From the NCBI GenBank assembly GCA_963807155.1, contig CAWEAZ010000020.1:13297-77296 (forward strand): a stretch of DNA of 64,000 nucleotides, read 5' to 3'. Numbering within the stretch: position 1 is the first letter of the stretch; each line of letters opens with the position of its first letter. Under the pieces are notes generated by a model. The model had not been told where the DNA came from. It was given only the letters and a program-made list of their open reading frames with translations, and did no database searches. A program made the position numbers and the translations under genes. Shown here one piece after another: positions 45,367 to 53,683 of the stretch. The DNA is from JACCZX01 sp963807155. Lineage in GTDB: Bacteria; Pseudomonadota; Gammaproteobacteria; Burkholderiales; Burkholderiaceae_F.

Positions 45367-46209
45367 TTACGCTGGGGCGTGCTCGTGCTCGCGCGCCTCT
45401 GCATTTCTTCCTGCAATGAACGTGGGCAAAGCGGGTGAGCCCGCCGAAAGCGTCAGCACTTCATAGCCGGTTTCGGTCACCAGCACCGTGTGCTCCCATT
45501 GTGCCGACAGCGAATGATCCTTGGTCACGATAGTCCAGCCGTCCGCCAGTTCCTTGATCTCGCGCCGGCCTGCGTTGATCATCGGTTCGACGGTGAAGAT
45601 CATGCCGGTGGCCAGCTTCTCCAGCGTGCCGGGTTTGCCGTAGTGCAGGATCTGCGGCTCTTCGTGGAACTTGCGACCGATACCGTGACCGCAGAACTCG
45701 CGCACGACGCTGTATCCATTTTTCTCGGCGTGCACCTGGATCGCGTGGCCGATGTCGCCGATGGTGGCGCCGGGCCGCACTTGAGCGATGCCAAGCCACA
45801 TGCAGTCATACGTGACGTCGCTTAGCCGCCGCGCCGCGATCGACGGCTCGCCGACAAAGAACATGCGGCTGGTATCGCCGTGAAAGCCGTCTTTGATGAC
45901 CGTCACGTCGATGTTCAACACATCGCCGTTTTTCAGCGCTTTGTCGCCTGGAATCCCGTGGCACACCTGATGGTTAACCGACGTACAGATCGCCTTGGGA
46001 AAGGGGCGATACCCTGGCGGCGCATAGTTCAACGGTGCCGGTATCGTGTTCTGCACGTTGGTCATGTAGTCGTGGCAGAGTCGATCCAGCTCACCCGTTG
46101 TGACGCCGGGCTTGACATGGGGGGCCACGAAATCCAGTACTTCCGAGGCCAGCCGGCCGGCGAGGCGCATTCCGGCGATTTCTTCGACTGTCTTGATTAC
46201 GATGGCCAT
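45367..46209 (-). CDS. map: Methionine aminopeptidase type I
   Basis: ATG at 46207-46209. 280 residues of the pita-bread fold: SVNHQVCHGIPGD, two metal Asp in LNIDVTVIKDGFHGDTSRMF, His in CGHGIGRKFHEEPQ, Glu in FTVEPMINAG and the last Glu in SAQWEHTVLVTETG. Removes the initiator Met from proteins. A short Glu/Ala/His tail follows the domain. It is divergent from rpsB; the 207-base gap carries the rpsB promoter and leader. This map-rpsB divergence is a classic arrangement. Confidence 0.96.
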   Translation of the reverse strand: MAIVIKTVEEIAGMRLAGRLASEVLDFVAPHVKPGVTTGELDRLCHDYMTNVQNTIPAPLNYAPPGYRPFPKAICTSVNHQVCHGIPGDKALKNGDVLNIDVTVIKDGFHGDTSRMFFVGEPSIAARRLSDVTYDCMWLGIAQVRPGATIGDIGHAIQVHAEKNGYSVVREFCGHGIGRKFHEEPQILHYGKPGTLEKLATGMIFTVEPMINAGRREIKELADGWTIVTKDHSLSAQWEHTVLVTETGYEVLTLSAGSPALPTFIAGRNAEAREHEHAPA

Positions 46210-46214
46210 GGAAG

Positions 46215-46244
46215 TTGGGTCGTTTCGTCCGAGTTAGCTATAAT
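46215..46244 (+). promoter_or_regulatory. Probable sigma-70 promoter of rpsB-tsf
   Basis: TATAAT at 46239-46244 is a perfect -10 element. TTGGGT at 46215-46220 is a modest -35 candidate with an 18-base spacer. It lies about 170 bases upstream of rpsB, consistent with a long regulatory leader. Confidence 0.6.
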
Positions 46245-46321
46245 ATCCGGCTACTTGCGGCCTAGTCGCTTGAAATCGAGAGATTTGCGATAACAAGCGA
46301 ACGAGAGCAGCGAGAAATCAC

Positions 46322-46411
46322 GCACGGCATCCCCAAGGTGCGGACTACGACTCAAAGTTCAATGCGAGTCCAGTCCGCCTCGATGTCCGTGCCGGATCTA
46401 ACCTTGGAGAG
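46322..46411 (+). promoter_or_regulatory. Structured rpsB mRNA leader, candidate S2 autoregulatory element
   Basis: Complementary segments: GCACGG (46322-46327) with CCGTGC (46387-46392); CCAAGGT (46333-46339) with ACCTTGG (46401-46407); and a hairpin GCGGACT-AC-GACTC / GAGTC-C-AGTCCGC (46340-46353 with 46366-46378). The first two helices cross, so they form a pseudoknot or exclude each other. The second covers the start of the ribosome site GGAGAG (46406-46411). Ribosomal protein S2 is known to repress rpsB-tsf through its leader in E. coli; that this RNA is the betaproteobacterial counterpart is inference. Confidence 0.55.
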
Positions 46412-46416
46412 CGTAG

Positions 46417-47169
46417 ATGTCGGTAACGATGCGTCAAATGCTGGAAGCCGGGGTCCATTTTGGACACCAGACGCGCTTCTGGAATCCGAAAATGGCACCG
46501 TTCATTTTCGGTCACCGCAACAAGATTCACATCATCAACCTTGAGCGCACGCTTGATCAGTTTCAGGCGGCGACCAAGTTCGTGCGCCAGTTGGCAAGCA
46601 ATCGCGGCACCATCCTCTTCGTGGGCACCAAGCGCCAGGCGCGCGAGACCATTGTGGAGGAGGCGCAACGCGCCGGCATGCCGTTCGTCGACCAGCGCTG
46701 GCTCGGCGGCATGTTGACGAACTTCAAGACGGTCAAGGTGTCGATCAAGCGGCTGAAGGAAATGGAGCAGATCGTTGCCGACAACGGCACCGAGCGCATG
46801 TCAAAGAAAGAGGCGCTCGATTTTCAGCGTGAAATCGAGAAGCACAACAAGGCGATCGGCGGCATCAAGGACATGAACGCGTTGCCCGATGCCCTGTTCG
46901 TGATCGATGTCGGCTATCACAAGATTGCGATTCTGGAAGCGGCCAAGCTCGGCATTCCGGTGGTCGCGGTGGTCGACACCAATCACTCGCCGGAAAACAT
47001 CGCATACGTAATACCCGGCAACGACGATTCGAGCCGTGCGGTGCGACTTTATGCGCGCGGCATCGCCGACGCCGTGCTTGAAGGCAAGGCGGCCGCGCTG
47101 CAAGGTGTGGTGCAGGCAGCTGCAAGCGATAACGACGAAGAGTTCGTCGAAGTGAACGAAGCGCAATAG
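46417..47169 (+). CDS. rpsB: 30S ribosomal protein S2
   Basis: ATG 46417 behind GGAGAG. 250 residues: MLEAGVHFGHQTRFWNPKMA, INLERTLDQF, DQRWLGGMLTNFKTVKVSI (the S2 signature) and VVAVVDTNHSPENIAYVIPG are all conserved. The acidic C-terminal tail is usual. S2 binds late in 30S assembly and helps recruit S1. First gene of the rpsB-tsf operon, with a structured leader upstream and an attenuator-like hairpin downstream. Confidence 0.98.
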   Translation: MSVTMRQMLEAGVHFGHQTRFWNPKMAPFIFGHRNKIHIINLERTLDQFQAATKFVRQLASNRGTILFVGTKRQARETIVEEAQRAGMPFVDQRWLGGMLTNFKTVKVSIKRLKEMEQIVADNGTERMSKKEALDFQREIEKHNKAIGGIKDMNALPDALFVIDVGYHKIAILEAAKLGIPVVAVVDTNHSPENIAYVIPGNDDSSRAVRLYARGIADAVLEGKAAALQGVVQAAASDNDEEFVEVNEAQ

Positions 47170-47191
47170 CTTCAACGAACCAGAGGCTTGG

Positions 47192-47213
47192 AAGGGGCGC
47201 AAGCCCCTTTTTT
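47192..47213 (+). terminator. Attenuator/terminator hairpin between rpsB and tsf
   Basis: AAGGGGC (47192-47198) and GCCCCTT (47203-47209) form a 7-bp stem closed by the stable tetraloop GCAA, then six T (47208-47213). Partial termination here would make more S2 than EF-Ts transcript, as described for other rpsB-tsf operons. Confidence 0.88.
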
Positions 47214-47234
47214 GTAAAGAAATTAGGAGTGGTG

Positions 47235-48125
47235 ATGGCGGAAATTACCGCGGCGATGGTCAAGGAACTGCGTGAGAAGACCGACGCGCCGATGATGGAG
47301 TGCAAGAAGGCGCTGGCCGAAGCCGATGGCGACATGGCAAAGGCTGAAGAAATCCTGCGCGTGAAGCTTGGGAACAAGGCGAGCAAGGCAGCTTCCAGAG
47401 TCGCGGCCGAAGGCGTGGTCGCGATCGACATCGACAGCGCAGGCAAGGTCGGCGCGATCGTCGAAGTGAACTCGGAAACCGATTTCGTTGCGAAGAATGC
47501 GGACTTCGTGCAATTCGCCAAGGATCTCGCGAAGCTCGTGGCAACGAAGAAGCCCGCCGACGTGCAAGCGTTGTCGTCATTGCCGTTAGGTGCCAGCACG
47601 GTTGAGGCGACGCGCACGGCGCTGATCGGCAAGATCGGCGAAAACATTTCGATCCGACGCTTCGCAAGAGTCGACGCGAAAGGCAGCTTGGCCAGCTATA
47701 TCCACGGCGGAAGCAAGATCGGTGTGCTGGTGGATGTAGTAGGCGGGGATTCCGACCTGGCGAAGGATGTCGCGATGCACATTGCCGCCAGCAAGCCGAA
47801 GTCGCTTGACGCAACCGGTGTGCCGTCCGATCTGCTCGATACCGAGCGGCGCATCGCGGTCGAGAAGGCGCGCGATGCAGGCAAGCCTGAAGCAATGCTC
47901 GACAAGATCGCCGAAGGGACCGTACAGAAGTATTTGCGGGAAGTGACCTTGCTCGGCCAGGTCTTCGTCAAGGCTGAAGACGGTAAGCAGACGATCGAGC
48001 AACTGCTGAAAGCCAAGGGCGCGAGCGTCAGCAGCTTCGTGCTGTACGTTGTGGGCGAGGGGATCGAGCGAAAGCAAACCGATTTCGCAGCCGAAGTCGC
48101 CGCAATGGCGACCGCGCGCGCGTGA
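47235..48125 (+). CDS. tsf: Elongation factor Ts
   Basis: ATG 47235 has TAGGAG at 47224-47229; two GTG codons just upstream (47229 and 47232) are less likely starts. 296 residues. N-terminal UBA-like domain (MAEITAAMVKELREKTDAPM), the TDFVAKN motif contacting EF-Tu, two core subdomains and a C-terminal module. It exchanges GDP for GTP on EF-Tu. pyrH follows 27 bases later, giving the standard rpsB-tsf-pyrH-frr order. Confidence 0.98.
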   Translation: MAEITAAMVKELREKTDAPMMECKKALAEADGDMAKAEEILRVKLGNKASKAASRVAAEGVVAIDIDSAGKVGAIVEVNSETDFVAKNADFVQFAKDLAKLVATKKPADVQALSSLPLGASTVEATRTALIGKIGENISIRRFARVDAKGSLASYIHGGSKIGVLVDVVGGDSDLAKDVAMHIAASKPKSLDATGVPSDLLDTERRIAVEKARDAGKPEAMLDKIAEGTVQKYLREVTLLGQVFVKAEDGKQTIEQLLKAKGASVSSFVLYVVGEGIERKQTDFAAEVAAMATARA

Positions 48126-48152
48126 GCGCCAATCTAATGCCCGAGTGAACGC

Positions 48153-48900
48153 ATGTCGGCCAACGACGCGACAATCGACAACCAGCCCACTCCGGCCTAT
48201 CGGCGCGTATTGCTGAAATTGTCGGGCGAAGCGTTGATGGGCGACGACGCATTCGGTATCAATCGCACGACGGTCGAGGCGATGGTCGCTGACCTCGGCG
48301 AGGTCGTGCGACTTGGAGTCGAAGTGGCCGTCGTTATCGGCGGTGGCAATATTTTCCGCGGCGTTGCGCTCGGCGCCGAGGGAATGGACCGTGCTACGGC
48401 TGATTACATGGGCATGATGGCCACGATCATGAACGCGATGGCGCTGCAGGATGCGTTGCGTCGCGCGGGTATCGAGGCACGGGTGCAATCCGCGCTGAAC
48501 ATCGAGGCGGTGGTCGAGCCTTACATTCGGCCGAAGGCGTTGCGCTACCTCGAAGAGGGCAAGATCGTGATCTTCGCCGCCGGCACCGGCAATCCGTTCT
48601 TTCACGACGGACACCGCTGCGGCACTGCGCGGATCGGAAATCGGTGCTCAGATCGTGCTGAAGGCGACCAAGGTCGACGGCGTTTACTCGGCCGATCCGA
48701 AAAAGGATCCAAACGCGACGCGCTACTCGACGATCACGTTCGACGAAGCGCTGAATCGCAAGCTGCAGATCATGGACGCCACAGCGTTCGCGCTGTGCCG
48801 CGACCAAAAGCTGCCAATCAAGGTGTTCAATATCGCCAAGCGCGGTGCGCTAAAGCGCGTTGTGCTGGGAGAAGACGAAGGCACGCTGGTTCATGTCTAG
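48153..48900 (+). CDS. pyrH: UMP kinase, one frame break
   Basis: ATG 48153. Amino acid kinase fold: RVLLKLSGEALMGDD, VIGGGNIFRGV (ATP/UMP site), MDRATADYMGMMATIMNAMA, then FAAGTGNPFFTTDTAAALR after correction and LKATKVDGVYSADPKKDP. It phosphorylates UMP to UDP and is essential. An extra T in TTT at 48600-48602 breaks the frame within PFF; as sequenced, the first part runs on out of frame into frr. About 248 residues after correction. frr follows after 17 bases. Confidence 0.96.
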
Positions 48901-48917
48901 ACGTAAGGATTGAGCCG

Positions 48918-49478
48918 ATGAATATTCCAGAAATACAAAAATCGACCGAGCAAAAGATGCAGAAGTCGGTCGAAGCGTTGAAGCACGATTACGCGAAGGT
49001 CCGTACCGGCCGTGCGCACGTCGGGTTGCTCGATCACATTCAGGTCGACTACTACGGCTCGATGATGCCGCTGAATCAGGTGGCGCAGGTGGGCCTTGGT
49101 GATGCCCGGACGATCACGATTCAGCCGTGGGAAAAGAAAATGATTCCGGTCGTCGAGAAAGCGATTCGCGATTCCGATCTCGGGTTGAATCCTGCTACCA
49201 GCGGCGACATCGTGCGTGTGCCGATGCCGCTGCTGACCGAGCAGCGCCGCAAGGAGCTGGTCAAGGTGGTGAAGCACGAAGGTGAAACCGCCAAGATAGC
49301 GGTGCGAAACCTGCGCCGCGAAGCCAATCATCAGGTCAAGGAAATGTTGAAGAACAAGGAAATTTCCGAAGACGACGATCGCCGGGCGGAGGAAGCCATT
49401 CAGAAGCTGACCGACCGCTACGTTGCCGAGATCGACAGGCTCGGCGCGGAGAAGGAACAAGAGGTGATGACCGTTTGA
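48918..49478 (+). CDS. frr: Ribosome recycling factor
   Basis: ATG 48918 (MNIPEIQKSTEQKMQKSVEA), 186 residues, the standard length. KVRTGRAHVGLLDHIQVDYYG, PLNQVAQVGLGDARTITIQP, RRKELVKVVKHEGETAKIAV and RRAEEAIQKLTDRYVAEIDR are all diagnostic. With EF-G it splits post-termination ribosomes. It belongs to the rpsB-tsf-pyrH-frr-uppS run and ends 27 bases before uppS. Confidence 0.98.
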   Translation: MNIPEIQKSTEQKMQKSVEALKHDYAKVRTGRAHVGLLDHIQVDYYGSMMPLNQVAQVGLGDARTITIQPWEKKMIPVVEKAIRDSDLGLNPATSGDIVRVPMPLLTEQRRKELVKVVKHEGETAKIAVRNLRREANHQVKEMLKNKEISEDDDRRAEEAIQKLTDRYVAEIDRLGAEKEQEVMTV

Positions 49479-49505
49479 CGGTCATCCTGGACGACTTCGG
49501 CGGCC

Positions 49506-50285
49506 GTGCCTACACCCACCTCCTCGAAAGATTCTGGCCCCCCGCGCCGCATTCCCCGGCATGTTGCAATCATCATGGATGGCAACGGCCGCTGGGCGGT
49601 GGCGCAAGGCAAGCCGCGAGTGGCAGGGCATTCTCGCGGTGTCGACGCTGTGCGTTCGACGTTACAGGCGTGCGGCGAGCGGGGAGTCGAGTATCTGACG
49701 CTGTTTATTTTCAGCTCGGAGAACTGGCGGCGGCCACCGGACGAAGTGTCGACGCTGATGAAGCTCTTTGTATTCGCGCTGCAGCGCGAGATCGACAAAC
49801 TGATCGACCTTGGCGTGCGACTGCGCGTGGTCGGCGACCGCTCGGGGTTCGAGTCTGAACTGCGTCGCCTGATCGTCGAGTCTGAGCGCCGTACCGAACA
49901 TAACAGCAAGCTGCAGCTGACGATATGTGCCGATTACGGCGGCCGCTGGGATATCGCACAAGCGGCGACTCGTGCTGCAAACGCTCAGCTTGCAGGGGGC
50001 ATTGGACAGGTTGCACTGAGCGAGTCGGAAATCGAGTCGCATCTGGCACTGGCGTTTGCGCCCGAGCCCGATCTGCTGATACGCACCGGTGGCGAAAAGC
50101 GCATCAGCAATTTCCTGCTGTATCAGCTGGCGTACACAGAGTTCTACTTCTGCGATGTTCTATGGCCGCTTTTCGACGCGGTCGAGCTTGATCGCGCTTT
50201 CGCATGGTTTGCCAGTCGGCAGAGACGCTTCGGCATGACCAGCGAGCAGCTTGACGGACCGACGGCCATTGCTGATGCCGCGTAA
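49506..50285 (+). CDS. uppS: Undecaprenyl diphosphate synthase
   Basis: GTG 49506. 259 residues: substrate-binding VAIIMDGNGRWA with catalytic Asp, GHSRGVDAVR, FIFSSENWRRP, and LLIRTGGEKRISNFLLYQLA. The cis-prenyltransferase adds eight isopentenyl units to farnesyl diphosphate, producing the carrier lipid for cell-wall synthesis. Its C-terminus is normal. cdsA begins 18 bases later. Confidence 0.96.
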   Translation: MPTPTSSKDSGPPRRIPRHVAIIMDGNGRWAVAQGKPRVAGHSRGVDAVRSTLQACGERGVEYLTLFIFSSENWRRPPDEVSTLMKLFVFALQREIDKLIDLGVRLRVVGDRSGFESELRRLIVESERRTEHNSKLQLTICADYGGRWDIAQAATRAANAQLAGGIGQVALSESEIESHLALAFAPEPDLLIRTGGEKRISNFLLYQLAYTEFYFCDVLWPLFDAVELDRAFAWFASRQRRFGMTSEQLDGPTAIADAA

Positions 50286-50303
50286 CCGGCCGGTGGGGAC
50301 TTT

Positions 50304-51135
50304 GTGCTGAGAACGCGTGTCGCTACCGCGTCGGTGCTGCTGATCGTCGCGGTTGGCGCGCTGGTGTGGTCATCGACTGCATTTGCCGTCGTGGTCACCG
50401 CGCTGCTGGGATTCGCGCTGGCGGAGTGGCTGCAGTTGACGGGTGCCACTCGATCCGTGTCGATCGTCGTTGCGCTGATTGTCAGTGCCGTGCTGCTTGC
50501 GGTGTTGCTCGCGTCGTCGAATACGATCGATGCTGTGGTGCTGCCGCTAGCCGCAGTCGCCGTGGCTATCTGGCTCGCGATCGTAGTGTTGTTGTTGCAG
50601 CCAACAGCGATGACGCTGCGCCTGCCGCGCATTGTCGGCATGGGCCTCGCGATCCTGCTTGTGCTCGCAGCATGGTTTGCACTGATGCGTTTCTTGTCGC
50701 AAGGTGTGCTTGCGTTGCTATCCGTGTTGTTGATCGTCTGGATTGCCGACACTGCCGCGTACTTCGCCGGGCCGCGCTTTCGGACGCAGAAAGCTGGCGC
50801 CTCATATCAGTCCCGGAAAGACCTGGGCGGGAGTTGTGGGCGCGATTCTGGCGGTCTTGCTGCTCGCGTTCGTTGTCTGGCTCTTCATTCCGGACCCGCG
50901 AATTTATTCGAACAGCGTGTTTGCGTCAGTCGGTCCTGCACTTGCGCTGTTCCTGCTCGCGCTGCTGGTCGCGTTGTCCATCGCCGGCGATCTGTTTGAA
51001 AGTCTGTTGAAGCGGCAGGCTGGTGTGAAGGACAGCGGCCAGTTGCTGCCCGGGCACGGTGGTGTTCTGGATCGCGTCGATGCGATGGTTCCTCTGTTAC
51101 CGTCGGCGGTGGTTATCCAATGGCTGGTTCGATGA
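50304..51135 (+). CDS. cdsA: Phosphatidate cytidylyltransferase, one frame break
   Basis: GTG 50304. Seven to eight membrane helices; IADTAAYFAGRAFGRRKLAP after correction and the signature SLLKRQAGVKDSGQLLPGHG followed by GVLDRVD identify CDP-diglyceride synthase. It converts phosphatidic acid and CTP to CDP-diacylglycerol in the inner membrane. An extra G in GGG at 50769-50771 breaks the frame between these two motifs. About 276 residues after correction. Its TGA overlaps the dxr ATG (ATGA). Confidence 0.95.
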
Positions 51136-52298
51136 GGAACATCACGGTTCTGGGCGCGACCGGCTCGGTCGGCGCGAGCGCACTCGACGTGATTGCGCGC
51201 CACCCTCAGCGGTTCCGCGTGCATGCGGTAACGGCGCAATCGAATGTCAACGAGCTGGCAGACATTGCAGCGAGATTCGAGGCGGATGTTGCCGTCATCG
51301 GAGACACGGCGCTGGAACGGCCGCTGCGCGATGCGCTGCATTCGCGCGGCGCGAAAGCGCGTGCGCGCGCGGGACGCACTGCACTGGTCGAAGTGGCACA
51401 AGCGGTCGAATGCGACACCGTACTCGCTGCGATTGTCGGCGCCGCGGGGCTCGAATCGACATTAGCGGCGGCCGAGGCGGGCAAGCGCTTGTTGCTGGCC
51501 AACAAGGAGGCGATCGTTTGCGCGGGTGCGCTGCTGATGGCAGCGGTGCAGCGCGGAGGTAGCGTACTGCTGCCGGTCGACAGCGAACACAACGCGATTC
51601 ACCAGTGTTTGTCGGGAGTCAGCGAATCCGAGAGAGTCGGTGTCCGCCTTGTGCTTACCGCTTCCGGGGGTCCGTTCCTGAATCGCGACGATCTCGACGG
51701 CGTTACGCCCGACGAAGCGTGTGCGCATCCGAAGTGGGTGATGGGGCGCAAGATTTCGGTCGATTCCGCGACGCTGATGAACAAGGGGCTGGAGGTGATC
51801 GAAGCGAGCTGGCTGTTTGGCATACCGGCTGATCGCATCGACATCGTGATCCATCCGCAAAGCGTGATTCATTCGATGGTCGAATTCCGGGACGGATCGG
51901 TGCTCGCGCAAATGGGAACGCCCGATATGCGAACGCCGCTTGCGTATGCGCTGGCATGGCCCGAGCGTGTCGCGAGCGGGGCTCGGCGGCTTGACTTTGC
52001 CGGCGTGGGCCCGTTGACGTTCGAAGTGCCGGATCGGCAGCGCTTTCGCTGCCTCGATTATGCGTACGCATCGCTGCGACGTGGCGGCGCCGCCAGCGTT
52101 GTGTTGAACGCGGCCAACGAAGTTGCAGTCCAAGCGTTTCTCGACGAACGATTGCCGTTTGCCGCGATTGCACCGACGATCGAACAGATGCTCGAAACAT
52201 ACGACCCGCCGCCGCCGAACACCATCGATGATGTATTGCACATCGACCGCGAAGCGCGCGCGCGATCGAGCGAGCTCGTGTTGGACAAAGTTCAATGA
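51132..52298 (+). CDS. dxr: 1-deoxy-D-xylulose 5-phosphate reductoisomerase
   Basis: I use ATG 51132, which overlaps the cdsA stop as ATGA and gives MRNITVLGATGSVGASALDV; an ATG at 51120 would add four residues. NADPH-binding GATGSVG, LANKEAIVCAG, metal and substrate region PVDSEHNAIHQCL, TASGGPF, and HPKWVMGRKISVDSATLMNK are all present. Second step of the MEP isoprenoid pathway, upstream of UppS substrate supply. The C-terminus carries NAANEVAVQAFLD. About 388 residues, normal. Coupled to rseP by ATGA. Confidence 0.97.
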   Translation: MRNITVLGATGSVGASALDVIARHPQRFRVHAVTAQSNVNELADIAARFEADVAVIGDTALERPLRDALHSRGAKARARAGRTALVEVAQAVECDTVLAAIVGAAGLESTLAAAEAGKRLLLANKEAIVCAGALLMAAVQRGGSVLLPVDSEHNAIHQCLSGVSESERVGVRLVLTASGGPFLNRDDLDGVTPDEACAHPKWVMGRKISVDSATLMNKGLEVIEASWLFGIPADRIDIVIHPQSVIHSMVEFRDGSVLAQMGTPDMRTPLAYALAWPERVASGARRLDFAGVGPLTFEVPDRQRFRCLDYAYASLRRGGAASVVLNAANEVAVQAFLDERLPFAAIAPTIEQMLETYDPPPPNTIDDVLHIDREARARSSELVLDKVQ

Positions 52299-53647
52299 CA
52301 CTACTGACGACGATCGCCGCCTTCCTGGTCACACTCGGCGTGCTGGTTGTGATTCATGAGTACGGCCACTACTGGGTCGCCAGAAAAGTGGGCGTTAAGG
52401 TGCTGCGCTTTTCGATCGGCTTCGGTCGTCCGCTCGCGCGTTGGGTCCGCGGCCCCGATCGCACCGAATGGGTCCTGGCAGCGTTGCCCCTTGGCGGCTA
52501 CGTGCGCATGCTCGATGAGCGCGATCCGGAGTGCCTTCCGATTGAAGCCGCCGATCTCCCGCGCGCATTCAATCGGCAGTCCGTGTCAAAGCGGATCGCA
52601 ATCGTGCTGGCGGGCCCGGTCGCGAATCTGTTGCTCGCAGTAGCGGTTTACTGGTTTCTGAGCGTTGTCGGCGTGTTTGAGCCGGCCGCCGTAGTCGGAA
52701 CTCCGGCGCCGGCAAGTGCCGCCGCGCGGGCGGGGTTGCTGGCGGGCGATACCGTCGTTGGCGTGGCCGGCAACCCGGTGCGTTCGTGGAACGAGCTGCG
52801 CTGGTTGCTGCTGCAGCGCGCGGTTTCAACCGAACCGATCGAAGTCGAAGTCGAAGGCAGTGACGCGCGGCGTCGTGAGCTGACGATTCAGCCAGCCTCT
52901 CTCACGCCCGAAGATCTCGACGGCGATTTGATTGGGCGCTTGGGCTTTGTCTTGTACCAGGGACCCACGCGCATCGGTCAGGTCACGGAGGGAAGTCCGG
53001 CGTCACAGGCCGGTCTGCGCACCGGCGATCGCGTCGTATCTGTCAATGGTGAGCCGATTGCAACGGCAGACAAGTTGCGCGCGTCGATTCGCGCATCGGC
53101 CGAGAAAGCGATGGAGCTTGGGGTTGAGCGCGAAGAGCGATTGATCCGCCTCAAAGTCACTCCCGCACGTATCACCGACGACAAAGGCAACTCGTTCGGA
53201 CGGATCGGCGCGGAGCTGAGTGACCGGCTGCCGCCGATCAAGGTGCAATACGGTCCGATCGAAAGCATCCCGCGCGCTGTCGAGAAGACGGCAGACACGG
53301 CGGTGTTCTCGTTAAAAATGCTCGGCAAGATGCTGACCGGCGAAGCATCGTGGAGAAATCTGTCCGGGCCGGTCACGATTGCGGATTACGCGGGACAGAC
53401 CGCACGCATCGGCCTCGCTGCGTTTCTGGGCTTTCTCGCTCTCGTATCGATCAGTCTCGCAGTGTTGAATCTGTTACCGATCCCGATGCTTGATGGCGGG
53501 CACCTACTGTATTATCTAATCGAAATTTTTAAGGGCAGCCCGCCTGCAGATTGGGTCGTCGAGTGGGGGCAACGCGCCGGCGTTGCGTTACTGGGACTGC
53601 TCACCGTGCTGGCGCTTTACAACGACGTGTTGCGGCTGCTTTCCTGA
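52295..53647 (+). CDS. rseP: Site-2 protease RseP
   Basis: ATG 52295 overlapping the dxr stop. 450 residues. Zinc motif HEYGH in LVVIHEYGHYWVARKVGVKV, first membrane helix around it, then two PDZ domains (about 115-200, GLLAGDTVVGVAGNPVRSW, and 205-290, GLRTGDRVVSVNGEPI), and the second metal ligand in NLLPIPMLDGGHLLYYLIE with LDG. It cleaves RseA inside the membrane to release sigma-E during envelope stress. bamA follows, as in most betaproteobacteria. Confidence 0.96.
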   Translation: MTLLTTIAAFLVTLGVLVVIHEYGHYWVARKVGVKVLRFSIGFGRPLARWVRGPDRTEWVLAALPLGGYVRMLDERDPECLPIEAADLPRAFNRQSVSKRIAIVLAGPVANLLLAVAVYWFLSVVGVFEPAAVVGTPAPASAAARAGLLAGDTVVGVAGNPVRSWNELRWLLLQRAVSTEPIEVEVEGSDARRRELTIQPASLTPEDLDGDLIGRLGFVLYQGPTRIGQVTEGSPASQAGLRTGDRVVSVNGEPIATADKLRASIRASAEKAMELGVEREERLIRLKVTPARITDDKGNSFGRIGAELSDRLPPIKVQYGPIESIPRAVEKTADTAVFSLKMLGKMLTGEASWRNLSGPVTIADYAGQTARIGLAAFLGFLALVSISLAVLNLLPIPMLDGGHLLYYLIEIFKGSPPADWVVEWGQRAGVALLGLLTVLALYNDVLRLLS

Positions 53648-53683
53648 TTTCTTCAGATAACAAATTCAGACGGGGACAGTCAG

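Noticed and set aside
48153..49478. A single pyrH-frr fusion protein
   Set aside because: The long frame arises from a one-base gain at 48600-48602; both genes have their own normal starts and the pyrH C-terminus is present in the other frame.
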